In this document: positions 7,827 to 17,495 of the stretch, piece after piece
Position numbering within the stretch: position 1 is the first letter of the stretch
Layout of the letters: every line of letters starts with the position of its first letter
From: Geobacter sp. UBA5735
GTDB taxonomy: Bacteria > Desulfobacterota > Desulfuromonadia > Geobacterales > Geobacteraceae
Direction: 5' to 3'
DNA: 64,000 bases
Assembly: GCA_002419385.1 (NCBI GenBank)
Contig: DIFZ01000025.1
Span: forward strand, 1 to 64,000
Notes under the pieces: model-generated
The model's database searches: none
Told to the model about the DNA's origin: nothing
The model's input: only the letters and a program-made list of their open reading frames with translations
Made by a program: the position numbers and the translations under genes

Positions 7827-9629
7827 ATGCAGGAAAAGATACGCAACATCGCAATCATTGCCCATGTCGACCACGGCAAGACCACCCTGGTGGACGCACT
7901 GCTGAAACAGTCGGGCGTTTTCAGGAATAACGAAGTCATTACTGAACGGGTAATGGATTCAAACGACCTGGAGAAGGAACGCGGCATCACCATCCTCGCC
8001 AAGAACCTTTCCATCCGCCATGGCGGCTACAAGATCAATATCGTCGACACCCCCGGGCACGCCGATTTCGGCGGCGAAGTCGAACGGGTCCTGAAGATGG
8101 TCGACTCGGTGCTGCTCCTGGTGGACGCTCTTGACGGCCCCATGCCCCAGACCCGCTTCGTGCTCAAGAAATCACTCGATCTGGGTCTGCGGCCCATCGT
8201 GGTGATCAACAAGATCGACCGCCCCGGAGCCCGACCCACCGAAGTGCTGGACATGGTGTTCGACCTTTTCTGCGAACTTCAGGCGAGCGACGAACAGCTG
8301 GACTTCGCCGTCGTCTATACCAGCGCCAAGACGGGATACGCGAAACTCGACCTTGAAGACGGGTCTGACGATATGGAGCCCCTTTTCCAGACCATCATAA
8401 GCAACGTGAGTCCCCCGGAAGGCGACGTAACGGCGCCTTTTCAGATGCTGGTCACGAACATCGACTATAATGACTACATCGGCAGGATCGCCACCGGCAA
8501 GATTTTCAACGGCAAGGTCTCGTCCGGAGAAACCGTCGCCCTGGTCGCCCGGAACGGTTCCATCCAGAAGGGGCGCATCTCGAAGCTCCTGGGTTACGAA
8601 GGGTTGCAGCAGGTAGAGATTCCTGAGGCCTTTACCGGGGATATCGTCACCATAGCAGGTTTTGACGATGTGGGAATCGGCGAGACGCTCGCCGCAGCCG
8701 AAAACCCTTCGGCGCTTCCCTACGTGTCCATTGACGAACCCACCATTGCCATGAATTTCATCGTCAACAGCTCTCCCTTTGCCGGCCGCGAAGGCAAGCT
8801 GGTCACGTCGCGCAACATCCGGGAACGTCTGGACCGGGAGCTCCGGACCAATGTTTCCCTCCGGGTGGAAAACACCGGCAACGCCGACACGTTCATGGTA
8901 TCGGGACGGGGTGAACTGCATCTTTCCATTCTCATCGAGAACATGCGCCGCGAAGGCTTCGAGATGGCGGTCTCCAAGCCGGAAGTGATCATGCGCGACA
9001 TCGACGGCCAGAAACAGGAACCGGTCGAATACCTGGTCGTCGATGTGCCGGCCGAACATCAGGGCACGGTGATAGAGAAGATGGGACCCCGCAAGGGTGA
9101 AATGGTTGCCATGCACCAGATGGGCGACATAATCAGGCTGGAGTTCGTCATTCCGGCGCGCGGCCTGATCGGGCTTCGCGGCGAACTGCTGACCGAAACC
9201 CGCGGCACCGGCATCATGACCCACACGTTCCATGGCTATGCCCCTTTCAAAGGGGAGATACCCGGACGCAAGAACGGCGTCCTGATCGCAATGGAGCTGG
9301 GAGAGACGACCGCGTACTCCCTTGACGCACTCCAACCGCGCGGAGTCCTGTTCGTCGGTCCGGGAGTCGAGGTCTACGGCGGCATGATCATCGGACAGCA
9401 CGCCAAGGACAACGACCTGGACGTCAATCCCTGCAAAGGAAAGAAACTGACCAACGTTCGGGCCTCCGGCTCCGATGACGCCATCAAGCTCACGCCGCCC
9501 CGCATCCTGACCCTGGAACAGGCGCTGGAATTCATCGACGACGACGAACTCGTGGAAGTGACTCCGACTTCGATCCGTTTGCGGAAAAAGGAACTCGATC
9601 CCACGAAAAGAAAACGGACCAGCCGCTGA
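7827..9629 (+). CDS. typA: Ribosome-associated translational GTPase TypA/BipA
   Basis: Elongation-factor-like GTPase acting on the ribosome, involved in 50S assembly and stress adaptation. The 600-residue product has G1 AHVDHGKTT (about 10-18), the switch region [11 protein letters not shown]3 [15 protein letters not shown]4 NKIDR and G5 TSAK. Domain II follows, then the EF-G-like domain and the TypA C-terminal domain ending in [15 protein letters not shown]. The length is normal for the family. The ATG at 7827 is preceded by GGGAG; the frame is open further upstream to 7728, but that would add 33 unconserved residues. It is followed by bamD, which has its own promoter. Confidence 0.97.
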   Translation: MQEKIRNIAIIAHVDHGKTTLVDALLKQSGVFRNNEVITERVMDSNDLEKERGITILAKNLSIRHGGYKINIVDTPGHADFGGEVERVLKMVDSVLLLVDALDGPMPQTRFVLKKSLDLGLRPIVVINKIDRPGARPTEVLDMVFDLFCELQASDEQLDFAVVYTSAKTGYAKLDLEDGSDDMEPLFQTIISNVSPPEGDVTAPFQMLVTNIDYNDYIGRIATGKIFNGKVSSGETVALVARNGSIQKGRISKLLGYEGLQQVEIPEAFTGDIVTIAGFDDVGIGETLAAAENPSALPYVSIDEPTIAMNFIVNSSPFAGREGKLVTSRNIRERLDRELRTNVSLRVENTGNADTFMVSGRGELHLSILIENMRREGFEMAVSKPEVIMRDIDGQKQEPVEYLVVDVPAEHQGTVIEKMGPRKGEMVAMHQMGDIIRLEFVIPARGLIGLRGELLTETRGTGIMTHTFHGYAPFKGEIPGRKNGVLIAMELGETTAYSLDALQPRGVLFVGPGVEVYGGMIIGQHAKDNDLDVNPCKGKKLTNVRASGSDDAIKLTPPRILTLEQALEFIDDDELVEVTPTSIRLRKKELDPTKRKRTSR

Positions 9630-9708
9630 TCCCGGCAGTGTATCCGGTGGCATCATCCCACGGAGGAGAACACGGGCATCCGATTTCATACCGCCATCAA
9701 CTTATACA

Positions 9709-9737
9709 TTGACAAAAAGCCTCTTTTTAACTACTAA
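9709..9737 (+). promoter_or_regulatory. Predicted sigma70 promoter for bamD
   Basis: TTGACA (9709-9714), 17 bases, TACTAA (9732-9737), 40 bases before the bamD ATG, which has an AAGGAG ribosome site. Confidence 0.65.
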
Positions 9738-9777
9738 CAGAGTAATAAGCTTGATAGTTATGCCCTAAGGAGCTCGT

Positions 9778-10518
9778 ATGTCCCTGAAAATAGCGGCAGC
9801 CCTTTGCATTCTCCTCTGTGCGTCGTCCTGCGCGATGTCAGACAAAAAGGTTAAAACGCCCCCCGAAACAGCTTTCAGACAGGGCGAAAAGCTCTATGCC
9901 ACGGGAAAATACGAGGCCGCTCTGGAAAAGTGGCGCACGGTCAAGGACAGCAACACCTCTCCACTGCTGAAGACGGTAACTGAACTGCGGATAGCCGACG
10001 CGCTCTATAAGGACGAGAATTATATCGAAGCATCTGCCGAGTATGAAAATTTCAGAAAACTCCACCCCAAGAACCCGAAGGCTCCCTATGCCCTCTACAT
10101 GATGGGCATCTGCAACTACCAGCAGGCCAGAAAAATCGATACCGACCAGGCGCCGCTGAACAAGGCCGTAACCCATTTCGAATCGTTCCTGCAGGAATAC
10201 CCCGATTCGGACCTTACGGGAAAGGTTCGGGAAAAACTGGCCGACTGCAGGAGCAAACAGGCCGCCTATGAAATATACGTTGGCAGGTACTACTACCGTA
10301 CCGACAAGTACAACGCCGCAATCGGCAGGTTGAAAGGTTCGCTGGAAAAATACCCCAAGGCGCAAGGAAACGACGAGGCGCTTTTCCTCCTGGGCAACGC
10401 CTATCTACGCACCGGGGAACGGGAAAAGGCACAGGAGTCGCTGGCACGGCTGGTCAAGGAATATCCCGGCAGCCAGTTCACGGACAAGGCGAAAAAACTC
10501 CTGACAAAGACCTCCTGA
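9778..10518 (+). CDS. bamD: Outer-membrane assembly lipoprotein BamD (YfiO family)
   Basis: A 246-residue lipoprotein: signal peptide with lipobox CASSC (Cys about residue 18), then five TPR-like helical hairpins. Typical segments are AFRQGEKLYATGKYEAALEKW, YIEASAEYENFRKLHPKNPKAPYALYMMGICNYQQ and YYYRTDKYNAAIGRLKGSLEKYP. The pattern and length match BamD, the essential partner of BamA in outer-membrane beta-barrel insertion. A generic YbgF-like TPR protein is the alternative, but the YMMGICNYQQ helix and the extended second repeat favour BamD. It has its own promoter and an AAGGAG site. Confidence 0.87.
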   Translation: MSLKIAAALCILLCASSCAMSDKKVKTPPETAFRQGEKLYATGKYEAALEKWRTVKDSNTSPLLKTVTELRIADALYKDENYIEASAEYENFRKLHPKNPKAPYALYMMGICNYQQARKIDTDQAPLNKAVTHFESFLQEYPDSDLTGKVREKLADCRSKQAAYEIYVGRYYYRTDKYNAAIGRLKGSLEKYPKAQGNDEALFLLGNAYLRTGEREKAQESLARLVKEYPGSQFTDKAKKLLTKTS

Positions 10519-10571
10519 CCGGAACGCCCCGCTGCCGCCATACCTGCAACAGCGACGATCCGTTCCTTGCC

Positions 10572-11825
10572 ATGCCGCACATGACCATATTCTTACTTTC
10601 CCTCTCCCTGATCCTCAGTGCTGCGGGTCTTTTCCTGAGATGGCTGAACCTCCGGCATCTGGTGCTTCACGGAGCGGAAGTCCCTCGCGGTTTTGAGACT
10701 CACCTTGATGCGGACACCCTCCGCAAAACCTCGGCTTACACCATTGCCCACAACAGGGTCGGCCTCGTCGAATCGATCCTGGACATCACCATCCTGCTGG
10801 CGTTTCTGTTCTGTGGCGGACTGGAAACCTACGACCGCCTGGTCTCGCCCTTTGCGGACTCTTTCATCGCATCGGGACTCCTCTTTTTCCTTCCCCTTTA
10901 CTTTGCACAGACAATTCTGGATATCCCCTTCAGCCTCTACAGGAATTTTTCCCTTGAAGCACGTTTCGGCTTCAACACCATGCCCCCCCTGCTCTGGCTG
11001 ACCGACCTGCTGAAGTCGACAGCTCTCGGCGGAACACTCGTCGCAGTGCTTCTGACCGGAGCTTTCGCAATCATCCAGTCCAGCCCCACGACATGGTGGT
11101 TCTGGCTCTGGGCTTTCTTCGCCGGCGTCTCTCTGTTCCTGATGTACCTGTCACCCTACCTGATCGAGCCGCTCTTCTACACGTTCAGGCCGATACGGGC
11201 CGAGGGGCTGGAAGAAGAGATACGCCATACCATGAGCAAGGCCGGTCTGGAAGTGAACAGAGTGCTCCAGGTAGACGCTTCGCGCAGAAGCCGCCACTCA
11301 AACGCCTACTTCACCGGAATCGGCAATGTGAAGCGCATCGTACTGTTCGACACCTTGCTCGAGCAGCTCGACCGGAATGAAGTGCTGGCGGTTATGGCCC
11401 ATGAGGCAGGCCACTGGAAAAAACGTCACGTGCTGAAAAAGTTGTTCATGGCTGAGGCAGTGGCTCTTGTCGCCTGCTACGCCGCCTTCGGCCTGCTCGA
11501 ATGGGGAGGCCTCCCTTCCCTGCTGGGGATGGGGGATGTTTCTTTTTCCGCACAACTGGTGATTCTCGGTTTCCTTTTTTCCCTTGTCTCGACACTCTTG
11601 ACGCCTGTCGGCAGTTGGCTTTCCCGGCGCCACGAGCAGGAAGCCGACCGGTTCGCAACTGAACTGACCGGCATGCCCGAAGCGCTCGCCACATCCCTGG
11701 TCAAAATGAGCCGCGACAACCTTGCCAACCTTCACCCCCACCCCCTCTACGCGGCAATCTATTATTCCCATCCGCCCATGGCCGAAAGGGTGGCGGCGCT
11801 CCTGAACCGGGTGGGCAAAAACTAG
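10572..11825 (+). CDS. M48-family (Ste24/CAAX-type) membrane zinc protease
   Basis: A 417-residue integral membrane protein with about six or seven hydrophobic segments. It has the M48 zinc motif HEAGHWKKRH (about residues 276-285) and a downstream glutamate ligand within RHEQEADRFATEL. The N-terminal CAAX-protease region contains LYRNFSLEARFGFNTM, as in Ste24 homologues. In bacteria these proteases are thought to act in membrane-protein quality control, since prenylated CAAX substrates are absent. No strong ribosome site is visible before the ATG at 10572; ATG 10581 is an alternative. It begins 53 bases after bamD and could be cotranscribed with it. Confidence 0.9.
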   Translation: MPHMTIFLLSLSLILSAAGLFLRWLNLRHLVLHGAEVPRGFETHLDADTLRKTSAYTIAHNRVGLVESILDITILLAFLFCGGLETYDRLVSPFADSFIASGLLFFLPLYFAQTILDIPFSLYRNFSLEARFGFNTMPPLLWLTDLLKSTALGGTLVAVLLTGAFAIIQSSPTTWWFWLWAFFAGVSLFLMYLSPYLIEPLFYTFRPIRAEGLEEEIRHTMSKAGLEVNRVLQVDASRRSRHSNAYFTGIGNVKRIVLFDTLLEQLDRNEVLAVMAHEAGHWKKRHVLKKLFMAEAVALVACYAAFGLLEWGGLPSLLGMGDVSFSAQLVILGFLFSLVSTLLTPVGSWLSRRHEQEADRFATELTGMPEALATSLVKMSRDNLANLHPHPLYAAIYYSHPPMAERVAALLNRVGKN

Positions 11826-11868
11826 AAATGTGCGGCAATTGCCGTCCTCTTCAGGACAGCGGGAGGTG

Positions 11869-11895
11869 AGCCGGCGCATCCATTCCCCGGCTTTC
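11869..11895 (+). terminator. Weak terminator hairpin after the M48 protease gene
   Basis: AGCCGG, a 12-base loop, CCGGCT, then TTTCT. The stem is short, and it overlaps the end of the convergent gspN. Confidence 0.35.
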
Positions 11896-12734
11896 TAGCG
11901 GATGACCGGCTTTCCCAGTGTCCCGCCAACAGCTATCCGGTAAACACCCGGGCTTGTCCGGTACGGGGCGAGCGCCTGGAAAACAGGCCGCTGTTTTTCC
12001 ATGAACCCGGGCTTCGGCATGAGATCAAGGGAAAGGTCGAGTGATGATGCCGCACCAGGGTGTGAACCAGAAATCCTCCCCTGCATCCGCAGGTAGATGC
12101 CGTCTCCCTGGAAGGCCAGGCTTTCCAGAGTTCCCTTTCCGCCCGTGGACCGATAAACTCCCCTGATTGTCTCGTATGTTGCGTCCGGCAGCAGTGCATC
12201 CCCGATCCTGACGCCGCGGAAATCAGCGGCCCGCACCGTTATCCTGATTTCCCCCCTGCCGGCGGAACCCCTGCAGGAAAACGAGCCGTCACCGTCCAGC
12301 ACACCGCGCAGATCACCGTAACCCGCGGTTCTGAAAAGCGGGACGTCTTCGAGCCGTACACCGGTGAAATGGAGATCAAACTCCCCGGTCCGCGGCTGAT
12401 ATTCCGCCTTGCACTCTCCTTTGCCGATGCGTGCGCGACATTTCAGGACGATTTTCCCTGCCAGAAGCGGCAGCAGTTCAAGGCGTGCCGAGGCAGCTTC
12501 GATGTTCAGAAGCGGCCCGCGCACATCGGATATGGTGCCGGCGGAGAGCCTCAGCTTCAAAGGAAAAGACTTGCGGAGACCACCGGAGCGGAAAACATAC
12601 CCCTCCCGCTCCACCACCCTGCTGATTGCCGATTCAATTTTCTCCCCTGGTATGAAGAGCATTACCAGGCTGGGAAACAGCGCAAGAATGGCGATTCCTG
12701 CCAAAAAAGCGAGGAGGAGGGAGCGACGGTTCAC
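11895..12734 (-). CDS. gspN: Type II secretion system protein GspN
   Basis: A 279-residue inner-membrane-anchored protein with an N-terminal membrane helix (about residues 5-28), then a beta-rich periplasmic domain with repeated short segments (LRLEDVPLFRTAGYGDLRGVLDG is preceded by VEREGYVFRSGG). This matches the GspN/AsmA-like fold. It is the last gene of the gsp operon. Its ATG at 12734 overlaps the gspM stop by 4 bases (ATGA). The name rests mostly on position plus topology, because GspN sequences diverge. Confidence 0.82.
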   Translation of the reverse strand: MNRRSLLLAFLAGIAILALFPSLVMLFIPGEKIESAISRVVEREGYVFRSGGLRKSFPLKLRLSAGTISDVRGPLLNIEAASARLELLPLLAGKIVLKCRARIGKGECKAEYQPRTGEFDLHFTGVRLEDVPLFRTAGYGDLRGVLDGDGSFSCRGSAGRGEIRITVRAADFRGVRIGDALLPDATYETIRGVYRSTGGKGTLESLAFQGDGIYLRMQGRISGSHPGAASSLDLSLDLMPKPGFMEKQRPVFQALAPYRTSPGVYRIAVGGTLGKPVIR

Positions 12735-13279
12735 TTCTGGTCCTGCGGCACCGGTTTCAGCAGCGCTATGGCGAGGGTCACATCAAGGCGGGACGGGTCA
12801 TCGAACCGGGTTTTGAGATGTGTCTTTTTCACCAGCACCGGTTTTTCACCCTTTTCGAGCCGATAGACGAGATTCACGGCTTCATTGGCGGTAAGCCCTT
12901 CAACGCGCACTTCTGCGGCATCTTCGACGAACCCTCCCCGTTGCTCGCCTTTCAGCGGTGTTACCCTGCAGGATGTGCCTTTGATGCCGATGCTCTCGAC
13001 GATGCGTGCCGGCGAGTCATAACCGGTGGCAGCAGCAAGCCGACCGGAAAAGCGCTGGAAGGAGATCTTTGCCGCAAGGTAGCGCTGCTTCAACCCCATC
13101 ATCTCAACCAGCTCCGCTTCCCTGGCCGTGCGCCTTTTTTCCAGAGCCGATATCCGCTGGTTGGCGGAGGTGAAAAGCACCAGAAGCAGCAGGAGGAGCG
13201 CTATGCCGACCCCGATGAAGAGGCGGACATCCCTGTCCGCTGCTTCATACCGCTCACGCAACTGATGAAGAACTTTCAT
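12731..13279 (-). CDS. gspM: Type II secretion system protein GspM
   Basis: A 182-residue bitopic membrane protein with a short cytoplasmic N-terminus, a membrane helix LFIGVGIALLLLLLVLF (about residues 21-37) and a periplasmic coiled coil followed by a ferredoxin-like domain with VEGLTANEAVNLVYRLE. It pairs with GspL in the inner-membrane platform. The start overlaps the gspL stop and the stop overlaps the gspN start, consistent with translational coupling. Confidence 0.85.
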   Translation of the reverse strand: MKVLHQLRERYEAADRDVRLFIGVGIALLLLLLVLFTSANQRISALEKRRTAREAELVEMMGLKQRYLAAKISFQRFSGRLAAATGYDSPARIVESIGIKGTSCRVTPLKGEQRGGFVEDAAEVRVEGLTANEAVNLVYRLEKGEKPVLVKKTHLKTRFDDPSRLDVTLAIALLKPVPQDQK

Positions 13280-14595
13280 TGTGCCATCTCCCCCAGAACT
13301 CCCCGGAACACGAAGGAAACGGTCCCGTCAGGCCGCGATTTCACTTCCCCCATCTCGGACGAGGCGAACAGAGGGGCAAGGCGGGTCCTGAAATCGGTTG
13401 CCGCCTGAAACGAACGGGCATCACCCTTCAGCCGCACCTGGCCGCCATCGATCTCTGCCTCGTAGATTCCGCTCACATCCTCTCCCTTTGCCTTGGCGAT
13501 GTCGCTAAGAATCCTGAGAACACTCCGCCCGGCCGCCGCATCTCCCAGACGCCGCAGTTCCGCTTTCAGTTCGGACACTTCATCAACCGCCCTTTTCCTC
13601 TCGGGAAACACTTCACGGTATATCTGGCGGATCGAAGCGTCGAGGGACGCCAGGTCATGTTTCACGAAATAGTAGCGGAGCCCGGTTTCTCCGACCAGCA
13701 GAGCGGCAAGGATGGCAACCAGGGATACGGTCCAGCGAAGCTTCTTCCTCAACCGTTCCCTGCCGGCCATGTAGGCCAGCCTGCCGTGCCTGAAGTTGAC
13801 CGGCTCTCCGTGAAGCGAGGCGGCTGCAAGCGCCCACGAACCGGCAAACCGCACCGCGGTATCCCGATCCGGAAAGGCCGCCGCATGAGCGCCGGTTACG
13901 GGCAGCACGGCAAAGGAACGGCAGGACTGCTTTCCGGCAGTTCCGGCCCGGGCTGCCTTTCCGTGCAGGAAAACCCTGTCCACGTGTATCCCCGTACCCA
14001 ACTCCAGCATGGCAAGGGTCCTGTCAATGTCCGCCACTGCGTCATCCTGGTCCAGGGTACGGAACATGAGCGGCGTCCCCTTCGAGAAGACGGCAAGGGA
14101 GCAGCCGTCGCTCAGCGCCAAGGGGCCATCTTCGGCGGCGGAGACAAGCTGGTCCCAATGAAACATATGGCAGCACACCATCTCGGGCTCCAGGCCGGAC
14201 GCGGCCATGGCGTCTATCTTCTGCCGCAGCTCAGCCTCGATACCCCACACGGCCAGAACCCGGTTGTTGCACAACGGAAGAGCGTCAAACAGGAGTCCAT
14301 CCGCGTCGATGGCGGTTTCCCCCTTGAGCTCCAGGGGAAGAACCTCCCGCTGTTTCCGGCGATCCGCGATAGGCAGTTCCACCTCCCGGGAAAAAACGCT
14401 TGCGGAGCCAAGAGAAAGAACGACTCTCATTTCCCGTTTGCCTGCAACGGCAAGCTCATCGCACGCAGCCGTAAAGTCACCGGACCCGTCCAAAGGGCTG
14501 TGCTCGGCGCCCTGGAACAGGAGTGTACCTCTCTCCCGCCGGTAGCGCACCGCACAAATCTCGCCGGGAACCGTTTCAACAATCAGGATATCCAT
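13276..14595 (-). CDS. gspL: Type II secretion system protein GspL (PilM-like N-terminus)
   Basis: A 439-residue inner-membrane platform protein that links the GspE ATPase to GspM. The N-terminal half is a cytoplasmic actin-like PilM/GspL fold (VVLSLGSASVFSREVELPIADRRKQREVLPLELKGE). A single membrane helix, WTVSLVAILAALLVGETGL, lies at about residues 287-305. The C-terminal periplasmic domain contains VDEVSELKAELRRLGDAAAGR and a small ferredoxin-like fold. I chose the ATG at 14595, which overlaps the gspK stop as TAATG; a start at 14610 would lie inside gspK. Confidence 0.9.
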   Translation of the reverse strand: MDILIVETVPGEICAVRYRRERGTLLFQGAEHSPLDGSGDFTAACDELAVAGKREMRVVLSLGSASVFSREVELPIADRRKQREVLPLELKGETAIDADGLLFDALPLCNNRVLAVWGIEAELRQKIDAMAASGLEPEMVCCHMFHWDQLVSAAEDGPLALSDGCSLAVFSKGTPLMFRTLDQDDAVADIDRTLAMLELGTGIHVDRVFLHGKAARAGTAGKQSCRSFAVLPVTGAHAAAFPDRDTAVRFAGSWALAAASLHGEPVNFRHGRLAYMAGRERLRKKLRWTVSLVAILAALLVGETGLRYYFVKHDLASLDASIRQIYREVFPERKRAVDEVSELKAELRRLGDAAAGRSVLRILSDIAKAKGEDVSGIYEAEIDGGQVRLKGDARSFQAATDFRTRLAPLFASSEMGEVKSRPDGTVSFVFRGVLGEMAQ

Positions 14596-15521
14596 TACAA
14601 CTCTCTCCAATACAGGATTGTCGTCTGTGTACCGGTCATTCTGACTGCAGCTTCGACCAGCCGGACGGTTTCGTTTACCCGGGCACGGGACTGAATCCGG
14701 AATACCGTTCCCTTTACCGTAATCTTATCCCTGAGAGCTATCCCGACAGTCTCGAAACCCGGGATGGCGGTTATATCGGAAGGGTTTCTGATCGGTGTCG
14801 TGCGCCGGTATTCCACAAGCCGCGCTGCCAGGTCCGAACTCATTCGTTCATCCAGAGCGGCCAGCACCTCCGCTGGCGCCGTGTTAACATTTATCCGGGA
14901 ATATGGCCCCCCACAGTTCTCCGGGTAAACCGTCACATACGGATTGAGTTTTACCAGGGTTTTTTCGTCGAAACCGGCCACCATCCGCAACTCTTCGTAA
15001 CTCTCGAGGGGAGCGTTCTTCGCAGCATACGGGGGTTCAAGTGCCCCGTAAAACCGGGTTTCCGCGCCCCCTGGCCGTTGGCTGTCATCGGAGTCTACCC
15101 AGTCGGCCACTGCCTCGAGCAAATCCAGCGGCAGGCCGAGGCCGCTGAAGATCCTCTGGGCGCTCCGGTAGCAGGCATCATTGAGCGTTCCGTTCGGGAA
15201 CACGATCGAATTGAGATCGAGCTTGCCGGATTCCTCGGTGATGGAAATGCTGACCGTACCCCGTTCATCCGTTATCTCACCGGGAGCAGCCCAGGCATCC
15301 GTGAGACTGGTGTAATTCTGGCCGGCCAAAACAGTCTCTATGAGCCTGACTGCGCCAGCGGCGCCTGCAGCCGCCGCCAGGCTTGCCTGCTGAGCGTCGG
15401 CATAGCTGTGGCGCAGGGAAGTTTCCACGAAAACATCATGTATGAACTCAACAGTAATCGCCACCAGCAGTGCTGTTATGATCAGCGTAATGACAAGGGC
15501 AAATCCGTTTTTCCCTCTCAC
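14595..15521 (-). CDS. gspK: Type II secretion system minor pseudopilin GspK
   Basis: A 308-residue minor pseudopilin at the tip of the pseudopilus. A short leader (MRGKNG) is followed by the hydrophobic helix FALVITLIITALLVAITVEF. The large domain carries the GspK helix-rich insert, with LLEAVADWVDSDDSQRPGGAE (calcium-binding region of this family) and INVNTAPAEVLAAL. It starts with GTG at 15521, overlapping the gspJ stop (GTGA). Confidence 0.92.
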   Translation of the reverse strand: MRGKNGFALVITLIITALLVAITVEFIHDVFVETSLRHSYADAQQASLAAAAGAAGAVRLIETVLAGQNYTSLTDAWAAPGEITDERGTVSISITEESGKLDLNSIVFPNGTLNDACYRSAQRIFSGLGLPLDLLEAVADWVDSDDSQRPGGAETRFYGALEPPYAAKNAPLESYEELRMVAGFDEKTLVKLNPYVTVYPENCGGPYSRINVNTAPAEVLAALDERMSSDLAARLVEYRRTTPIRNPSDITAIPGFETVGIALRDKITVKGTVFRIQSRARVNETVRLVEAAVRMTGTQTTILYWREL

Positions 15522-16135
15522 AGTCCACTCACACGCGGCAGCACAAGAGCATTGAAGCTCATCGGCCCGTTATCATCACGCACCGTTATGGTTACCCGCA
15601 CAGCCTTGGGCAATCGGCCATTCAGCGCCGTATCCCAACTCTTCAGCCAGGCGTTGCCATCATGGCACTCCACCAGGAAGCCCTCGATTTTCCCGGTCAG
15701 GGGATAGGGTTCGGTTTTGGAATCCAGGTAGAGGTCCCGTGTCTGCCGGGAAAGGATCAGGCTGTTTTCTTCCCTCTCCAGCGGACGGTAGCGCACGGTC
15801 ATAACGTCGGAACACGGGACGGAACCCTGGCGGGGAACGGTAAATGCCGTAAACTCGAGGGTTGATGCCGGTTTGCCGAAGACGTCGCGGTCCTCGACAA
15901 CGAAATGGAGCCTCGTGTTGGCGCTGTGGTACCATGCAGCCGACAGCTCCCGCCGCAGAAGGTCGAGGGTTACGCGCAGATCACGGAGCTGGCCGGTGCG
16001 TTCCCTGGCAGCAGACGAAGCCCGCGTGACTGAGAAGTACGTACCGTAGAGTGCTCCTGCAAGAAGAACCAGTATCAGCAGTGCAATCAGCACCTCCAGG
16101 AGTGTGAACCCTTTATTGGAGAAGATAATCGTCAA
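15518..16135 (-). CDS. gspJ: Type II secretion system minor pseudopilin GspJ
   Basis: About 205 residues: prepilin leader MTIIFSNKG, cleavage before FTLLEVLIALLILVLLAGALYG, and a C-terminal pseudopilin domain with AARERTGQLRDLRVTLDLLRRELS, the usual GspJ start. The TTG at 16135 gives a 9-residue leader and has GGAAGG upstream. An ATG at 16153 (15-residue leader, start MEGHC) is also possible. Both starts overlap the end of gspI. Confidence 0.88.
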   Translation of the reverse strand: MTIIFSNKGFTLLEVLIALLILVLLAGALYGTYFSVTRASSAARERTGQLRDLRVTLDLLRRELSAAWYHSANTRLHFVVEDRDVFGKPASTLEFTAFTVPRQGSVPCSDVMTVRYRPLEREENSLILSRQTRDLYLDSKTEPYPLTGKIEGFLVECHDGNAWLKSWDTALNGRLPKAVRVTITVRDDNGPMSFNALVLPRVSGL

Positions 16136-16460
16136 GGGACAGTGTCCTTCCATCGGCTCCCCAGGCCACCGTTACGGTCAACTTCCTGAAGATGGGCGCC
16201 GACATGGAGGAAACCTCGGCCCTCCATGCCATATCCGGTTGTTCCGGGGCAAAGGTCCCCTGCTTTTCCGGCATCGCCCCCTTCGGAGCTGCCAGCTCCA
16301 GCTCCTCGATCTTGGACCGTGCCAGCAGGAGGGCAATGGTGTGCTCGCGGTCCTCCGCAACCAGGGAGAGGTGATAATTGACCGCGCCGAGTACCGTCAA
16401 CACCGTTCCGGCCAGGATGGCAAGCGCAACCATGACTTCCAGCAGGGTAAAACCTTTCAC
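16113..16460 (-). CDS. gspI: Type II secretion system minor pseudopilin GspI
   Basis: A 115-residue pseudopilin with leader MKG, then FTLLEVMVALAILAGTVLTVLG and the GspI signature LLLARSKIEELEL. It starts with GTG at 16460 overlapping the gspH stop (GTGA); the end overlaps the gspJ start. Confidence 0.9.
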   Translation of the reverse strand: MKGFTLLEVMVALAILAGTVLTVLGAVNYHLSLVAEDREHTIALLLARSKIEELELAAPKGAMPEKQGTFAPEQPDMAWRAEVSSMSAPIFRKLTVTVAWGADGRTLSLDDYLLQ

Positions 16461-16981
16461 AAAACACCTTCCTGGTAGCCCTCGAACACCTCTACCCTTC
16501 CACTTCCGGGATAGAGCGCTACCGTATAGTACCGGTCCCCACGTTCCGCTTTCAGGTGAATGAGCACGAAATCCTCCACCCCCAGGGGGCTGAAGTCGAG
16601 GGTCACGGTTCCAGTGGTCTGCCTTCCGGCCCGCGCAGCGGTAATGTCTGCGATTACGATCCCCTCCCTGAGCGGCTGGCGGTGCAGGAAGCTGTCCTGG
16701 GCGGCAGCCTCCTGACCCTCGGGGAGAATACGGGTGATCTCTGCGTTTCCCGCTGCAAGGTTCAAACGCAACCGGTATCCGGTCTTGGTGGCAACGGCAA
16801 GGTCTGTCAGGTAACGGACGGTGGCAGCCAGATTCCGGGCCGAATCCTTCAGATCCCCATCGGTGGTTGACGGCAGACGCGGTATCACGAGCAGAGCAAC
16901 GAGCGAGAGGATGGCGATCACCACCGTCAACTCCACAAGGGTGAAGCCCGAAAGCCCGTTAGTTTCCCTTTTTGCCGACAT
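16457..16981 (-). CDS. gspH: Type II secretion system minor pseudopilin GspH
   Basis: A 174-residue pseudopilin with leader MSAKRETNGLSG, FTLVELTVVIAILSLVALLVIPRL, and a C-terminal domain containing VTLDFSPLGVEDFVLIHL, as in GspH/FimT proteins. It begins 2 bases after the gspG stop. Confidence 0.9.
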   Translation of the reverse strand: MSAKRETNGLSGFTLVELTVVIAILSLVALLVIPRLPSTTDGDLKDSARNLAATVRYLTDLAVATKTGYRLRLNLAAGNAEITRILPEGQEAAAQDSFLHRQPLREGIVIADITAARAGRQTTGTVTLDFSPLGVEDFVLIHLKAERGDRYYTVALYPGSGRVEVFEGYQEGVL

Positions 16982-16983
16982 GT

Positions 16984-17424
16984 TCAGCGCATGTTCCAGC
17001 TCTCGACATCCGCGTCCTTGCCCTCGCCTCCCTTGACGCCGTCGGCCCCGAAGGAGTAAAGGTCGTAATCGCCGTGCTGGCCGGGAGAGATGTAGACAAA
17101 GTCATTCCCCCAGGGATCCTGCGGGATTTCCCTGTTCTCCAGGTAACCGCCCTCACGGTATTTTTTCGGGATGACACCGCTCGCCGGCTTGTCGACCAGC
17201 GCCTGAAGTCCCTGCTCCGTTCCCGGGAAAACCCCGTTGTCCAACTTGTAGAGCTTCAGGGCCGTCTCGAAATTCCTGATCTGGATCTTTGCATCAGCGA
17301 TCTTCGCATCGTCGCTCCGGCCGATGATTTTGGGCGCCACCAGGACCGCCAGCAGGCTCAAGATGACGATGACCACCATTATTTCGATGAGCGTGAATCC
17401 GCCCGTGCATTTCAGGTGCTTCAT
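16984..17424 (-). CDS. gspG: Type II secretion system major pseudopilin GspG
   Basis: A 146-residue major pseudopilin that forms the shaft of the pseudopilus. Leader MKHLKCTGG, then FTLIEIMVVIVILSLLAVLVAPKI, the conserved ALKLYKLDNGVFPGTEQGLQALV loop, DPWGNDFVYISPGQHGDYDLYSFGADG and a C-terminal calcium-site region. A strong ribosome site, GGAGGTAACC, lies before the ATG at 17424. This fits a need for more GspG than the other pseudopilins. Confidence 0.96.
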   Translation of the reverse strand: MKHLKCTGGFTLIEIMVVIVILSLLAVLVAPKIIGRSDDAKIADAKIQIRNFETALKLYKLDNGVFPGTEQGLQALVDKPASGVIPKKYREGGYLENREIPQDPWGNDFVYISPGQHGDYDLYSFGADGVKGGEGKDADVESWNMR

Positions 17425-17495
17425 CGTTGGTTACCTCCGTTAATGGAATTGGAAACTGCATTCATGTCGATCAGGAGTTTCCGGATAGACACGAA

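Noticed and set aside
8172..9689. 505-codon minus-strand ORF across typA
   Set aside because: It is antisense to a full-length, well-conserved gene, has no family features and reflects GC-rich codon bias.
13279..14694. 471-codon plus-strand ORF over gspL
   Set aside because: Antisense to a gene with clear GspL features and operon overlaps; low-complexity composition.
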